Shown piece by piece: positions 5,339 to 8,121 of a stretch of 8,121 bases of DNA. A program made the position numbers and the translations under genes. The notes below the pieces were generated by a model. It ran no database searches. It saw only the letters and a list, made by a program, of their open reading frames with translations, and was not told where the DNA came from. The stretch's first letter is position 1; every line of letters begins with the position of its first letter. The DNA is taken from contig DAIRGS010000319.1 in assembly GCA_036794395.1 (NCBI GenBank), forward strand, positions 1 to 8,121, read 5' to 3'. The DNA comes from DASXMX01 sp036794395 (lineage in GTDB: Bacteria; Planctomycetota; Phycisphaerae; Tepidisphaerales; Tepidisphaeraceae).

Positions 5339-7843
5339 CTATTCACTGATTTCCATCAGTCGGCCTTTCCGGAACGATGAGATTCGTATGGTGCCCATTG
5401 GAGTTACTTCGAGAGTGATTGCGCCGTATGTGCTGGTTCGAAATGATGGCAGTTCGTGGACCTCTTGATCGAACAGCCGCTGTTTCATGGAAAGCGTTAC
5501 ATCGTTTGAGCTGATAATGGCACGGGGGTGCACGGCGGCGACAAACTCGGGAGTTGTTCGCTCGCCGCTGCCATGGTGAGGGGCGATGAGGATATCGGCG
5601 CGGAGCTGATCTGGGTGTTTGAGCAGTTCGCGTTCGGCCAGATCTTGAATGTCGGCGGGGAAGAGGATCGATCGTCCGGCGCAGGTGAGGCGAAGGACGA
5701 CTCCAGTGTTGTTGGTGTTGAAGTTGGATTGAGCGGGGGGCCAGAGGACTTCGATCTTCGCAGCGCCTGCGGAAATGTGATCTCCGGCAATGACCTGGCG
5801 CGGAGAATGATGTGTACGATCGAGCGTTTCCAGGAGATTCAGGCAGGGTTTGCTTTCGTGTGCGAGGCGCCGAAGGTGCGGGCTGGCGAGGATTTCCTTG
5901 ACGCCGTAGCCGGCGACGAGTTGTCCGGAGGCGCCGATGTGGTCGAAGTCTCCATGACTCAGCCACAGCTCATCGACCGATGCGCATCCTTCGTGTCGCA
6001 GGAATGGCGAGATGCAGCTGCGATACGGATCGGACAGGGTTGAAGATCCTGCGTCGAAGATGATTGTCTGCCCGCCGCCCGACTCTACGACGGCACATTG
6101 GCCGGCTCCGACATCGAGCACCGTTACCTTCAATCCGGCGATAGCGGGGGCTGAGAACAGGTGCCTCGACCAAATCGGTAAAAGCAACAGGGCCGTGAAT
6201 CCGCATAGTGGAGCGCAGCGGGCGCACATCCGTATGCGGCGGCTGCTCAGGGCGATCAGTGGGGCACAGAGTGTTGCGTAGAAAAACAACGTGAGCCAGA
6301 GCGCGGGCGCACCCACGGGAAGATCTGCGCCGGGCACTTTGGCGAAAAATGCCACGACGTGCCTGAGCATGGAGGCCGGTCCAAGGGCGAGCGTGGCCCA
6401 GGATGTGGCGAGGGCGGGGAAGATTGCGGTGAGGATCAGCTTGGCGAAGCCGGCAACGAGGGCGAGGAGAGCGAAGGGCGAGAGCAACAGGGTAAAGGGG
6501 AGTGTCCAGAGGTTGAATTGCTCGAAGTGAAGGGCGACGAGGGGAATCGCGGCAATCCAACCGATGAGGGCGGCAACAACGAATTCGATCGCCCAGTGTC
6601 CGAGGCGTTCGCGCCGTAGGCGCCAACGGGTTCTGGGCAAGAAAGAGCGCGCGACGCGATCATCTTCGTTCTCGAGGCTGAAAATGAATTCGGTGAGTGG
6701 CCGCGTGAGGATGATGAGGGCGAGCACGATGACAAAGCTGAGTTGGAAGCCCGCGCTGTAGAGATCCATTGGGCGGGATACGAGAAGAGTGATCGCGGCC
6801 AGCGAGAGCAGCTGGATCGAATCGGTTACTCGCCGGCTGAATAGCCCGAGGCCGACGCCGGCGCAGAGGATGACTGGACGGATGGATTGCGCGACGGGCA
6901 TGCTTAGTAGTCCGAAGCCAATGACGCCGAGCGTGGCCACCGCGACGGTTCTTCGAGGCGAGAATTGCATGAGCCGGCAGGCGAAGTAGATCAAGGCGGC
7001 GAGCATCGCAACGCGTGCGCCGTTGGCAGCCAGTAAATGCGTGGTGCCGGTGGCGCTGAAGTCGTCTTCAACGGGATGCAGGGCAGGCTCGCGATCGCCG
7101 AACACCAGGGCGCGCAGTGTCGCCCGGTCGATCGATCTGCCTGTGGTGAATCCGCGATCGAGCAGAACGCGGGATTTTTCGCGGATTTTCCCTACCCACG
7201 CCCATCGTTTGGGCCCAGAAATGATTTGCACGTCGTAAGGCCGGGATATGCGCATGGTGACGAGAATGCGCTGGCGGCGATAGTATTGCGCCGAATCAAA
7301 GCCGCCGGGGTTCATGGCGGGAGTTGGGCGTTCGAGGCGGCCAAGCAGGCGGATAATTTGGCCGGCAAGCAAATCCTGGCGTGGGGGCGATGCGGATACC
7401 GGGAGTTCCCCGCTGGCTGGAACCCAGCCTTTCCATGTGAGGACAGATTGGACGCGAACTTGGAAGGTTTGCTTGTCGGGCAGGGGCCGGCCGCGCGCGG
7501 TGGATTCGATGGAGCGCGGGGATTCCTCGATTCGGCCTTCGACCCACGCAAGCTCACGCGCGTCGCCGGCGAAGGCGCTGATGTCGTTGGTCGGGAAATA
7601 CCAATAGGCGATTTGAGCTGACGCGCAGCCGGTGAAGAGTGTCGTTGTGCCGACCAGGGCTGAGCAGAGGATGGGCTTGCGCCACGTCAGGCACGCGGCG
7701 ACGAGCAGGGATGCCGAAATACACGTCCACGCGAGGGGATGGACCGGAAAAACGTGGTGAAGGGCAATTCCAACAATCAGAAGAACTGCGGCGGCAGCCG
7801 CGGGACGATAGGCGATCACACCTGCAAATCGAAGCGCTGTCAC
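5339..7843 (-). CDS. comEC: ComEC/Rec2 DNA-uptake channel with metallo-beta-lactamase domain
   Basis: This 834-residue protein is an inner-membrane ComEC/Rec2, which moves single-stranded DNA into the cytoplasm during natural transformation. The order is: hydrophobic N-terminal helices (about residues 10-80); an OB-fold-like soluble region with GRLERPTPAMNPGGFD (ending at residue 183); the multi-helix competence domain, with TGTTHLLAANGARV at 265-278; and a C-terminal metallo-beta-lactamase domain with LDVGAGQ (Asp577), LSHGDFDHIG (His630, Asp632, Asp634, His635), NNTGVVLRL, ILFPADI and APHHGS (His756, His757). Metal-binding motifs are intact. The family's usual SGLH in the competence domain is replaced by NGAR. 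GTG 7843 was chosen because AAGGAG lies 8 bases upstream and the first membrane helix follows. The frame stays open to 8113, but that extension runs through a repeat and is Pro/His-rich; ATG 7942 is the other candidate. It is convergent with cstA. Confidence 0.93.
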   Translation of the reverse strand: MTALRFAGVIAYRPAAAAAVLLIVGIALHHVFPVHPLAWTCISASLLVAACLTWRKPILCSALVGTTTLFTGCASAQIAYWYFPTNDISAFAGDARELAWVEGRIEESPRSIESTARGRPLPDKQTFQVRVQSVLTWKGWVPASGELPVSASPPRQDLLAGQIIRLLGRLERPTPAMNPGGFDSAQYYRRQRILVTMRISRPYDVQIISGPKRWAWVGKIREKSRVLLDRGFTTGRSIDRATLRALVFGDREPALHPVEDDFSATGTTHLLAANGARVAMLAALIYFACRLMQFSPRRTVAVATLGVIGFGLLSMPVAQSIRPVILCAGVGLGLFSRRVTDSIQLLSLAAITLLVSRPMDLYSAGFQLSFVIVLALIILTRPLTEFIFSLENEDDRVARSFLPRTRWRLRRERLGHWAIEFVVAALIGWIAAIPLVALHFEQFNLWTLPFTLLLSPFALLALVAGFAKLILTAIFPALATSWATLALGPASMLRHVVAFFAKVPGADLPVGAPALWLTLFFYATLCAPLIALSSRRIRMCARCAPLCGFTALLLLPIWSRHLFSAPAIAGLKVTVLDVGAGQCAVVESGGGQTIIFDAGSSTLSDPYRSCISPFLRHEGCASVDELWLSHGDFDHIGASGQLVAGYGVKEILASPHLRRLAHESKPCLNLLETLDRTHHSPRQVIAGDHISAGAAKIEVLWPPAQSNFNTNNTGVVLRLTCAGRSILFPADIQDLAERELLKHPDQLRADILIAPHHGSGERTTPEFVAAVHPRAIISSNDVTLSMKQRLFDQEVHELPSFRTSTYGAITLEVTPMGTIRISSFRKGRLMEISE

Positions 7844-7851
7844 CCCGTGAG

Positions 7852-7857
7852 CTCCTT
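7852..7857 (-). promoter_or_regulatory. Ribosome binding site of comEC
   Basis: AAGGAG on the minus strand lies 8 bases before GTG 7843-7841. It decides the start against ATG 7942 and against the open-frame extension through the terminal repeat, neither of which has a comparable site. Upstream, CGCATATGCG (7938-7947) is a perfect 10-base palindrome that might be an operator; this is weak evidence. No clear -35/-10 pair was seen in 7858-8068. Confidence 0.6.
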
Positions 7858-8070
7858 GAAGGTGGCTTGCAGAATACCAAGTGTGATGGGGTGGGGGTAG
7901 TTTGATCCTGGATTGCCAGAAGGAGTGGCAGGGTGATCGCATATGCGCTGAGTGTGAGTGCGAGGCTGGGGTGATGAAAAGGAGTCGTTTTTGGTCTCGG
8001 GGCCAAATGGCGTTTTGTTGCGCTCGCAAGCACTGAAAAACAGCTATTCGTGAGAGGAACGGCGCCTGGA

Positions 8071-8118
8071 ATTCCCCCTCACCCCAGCCCTCTCCCGGAG
8101 GGAGAGGGGGCAAGAGGG
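8071..8118. repeat. CCCTCTCCC-type GC-rich hairpin repeat
   Basis: CCCTCTCCC (8088-8096) and GGGAGAGGG (8100-8108) form a perfect 9-base stem with a GGA loop, inside a C-rich left flank and a G-rich right flank. Read through on the minus strand it encodes PPLPPGEGWGEGE, a peptide commonly seen where this kind of dispersed repeat is mistaken for coding sequence. It is intergenic, upstream of comEC, and resembles the hairpin at 2792-2830. Confidence 0.65.
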
Positions 8119-8121
8119 CGC

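Noticed and set aside
7844..8113. N-terminal extension of the comEC reading frame by 90 residues
   Set aside because: It translates a dispersed hairpin repeat and a Pro/His-rich stretch without ComEC features, and the Shine-Dalgarno points to GTG 7843.
1..8121. A CRISPR array, prophage, toxin-antitoxin pair or defence island
   Set aside because: There are no regularly spaced repeats with spacers, no recombinase or transposase, and no toxin, antitoxin or defence domain in any plausible frame.

Overview
The window comes from a G+C-rich bacterial chromosome, most likely a member of the Planctomycetota or a neighbouring phylum. This placement is an inference. It rests on the gene mix (a stand-alone EboE-type TIM-barrel gene, a secreted S1/P1 nuclease, a CstA with an enlarged loop), on several starts without a clear Shine-Dalgarno, and on intergenic space filled with short GC-rich hairpin repeats. 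No rRNA, tRNA, CRISPR array, transposase or phage gene was seen.

Layout, left to right: the tail of a dispersed hairpin repeat (4-57); a 71-residue YjfB-type putative motility protein on + (174-389); a convergent EboE-like sugar-phosphate isomerase/epimerase-fold gene on - (380-1506), overlapping it by 10 bases and broken by a frameshift with an apparent internal deletion near 1300-1335; a divergent, secreted S1/P1-family zinc nuclease on + (1670-2668); a hairpin repeat (2792-2830); the carbon-starvation/pyruvate transporter CstA on + (2878-4995) with a probable terminator; a 343-base non-coding island (4996-5338) built of palindromes and repeat copies; a full ComEC/Rec2 DNA-uptake channel on - (5339-7843); and a second GC-rich hairpin repeat at the right edge (8071-8118).

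The genes do not form one operon: strands alternate and spacers are large. Two themes can be stated cautiously. The secreted nuclease and CstA lie on the same strand 209 bases apart and could both serve nutrient scavenging (extracellular nucleic acid, pyruvate or peptides). ComEC, the inner-membrane DNA channel, ends convergently against cstA. A shared role of the nuclease and ComEC in handling external DNA is only speculation from proximity.

I found no convincing new multigene system. The points most worth checking are the lesion in the EboE gene, the roughly 76-residue extra loop in CstA, the altered competence-domain motif in ComEC, and the structured repeat island between cstA and comEC.
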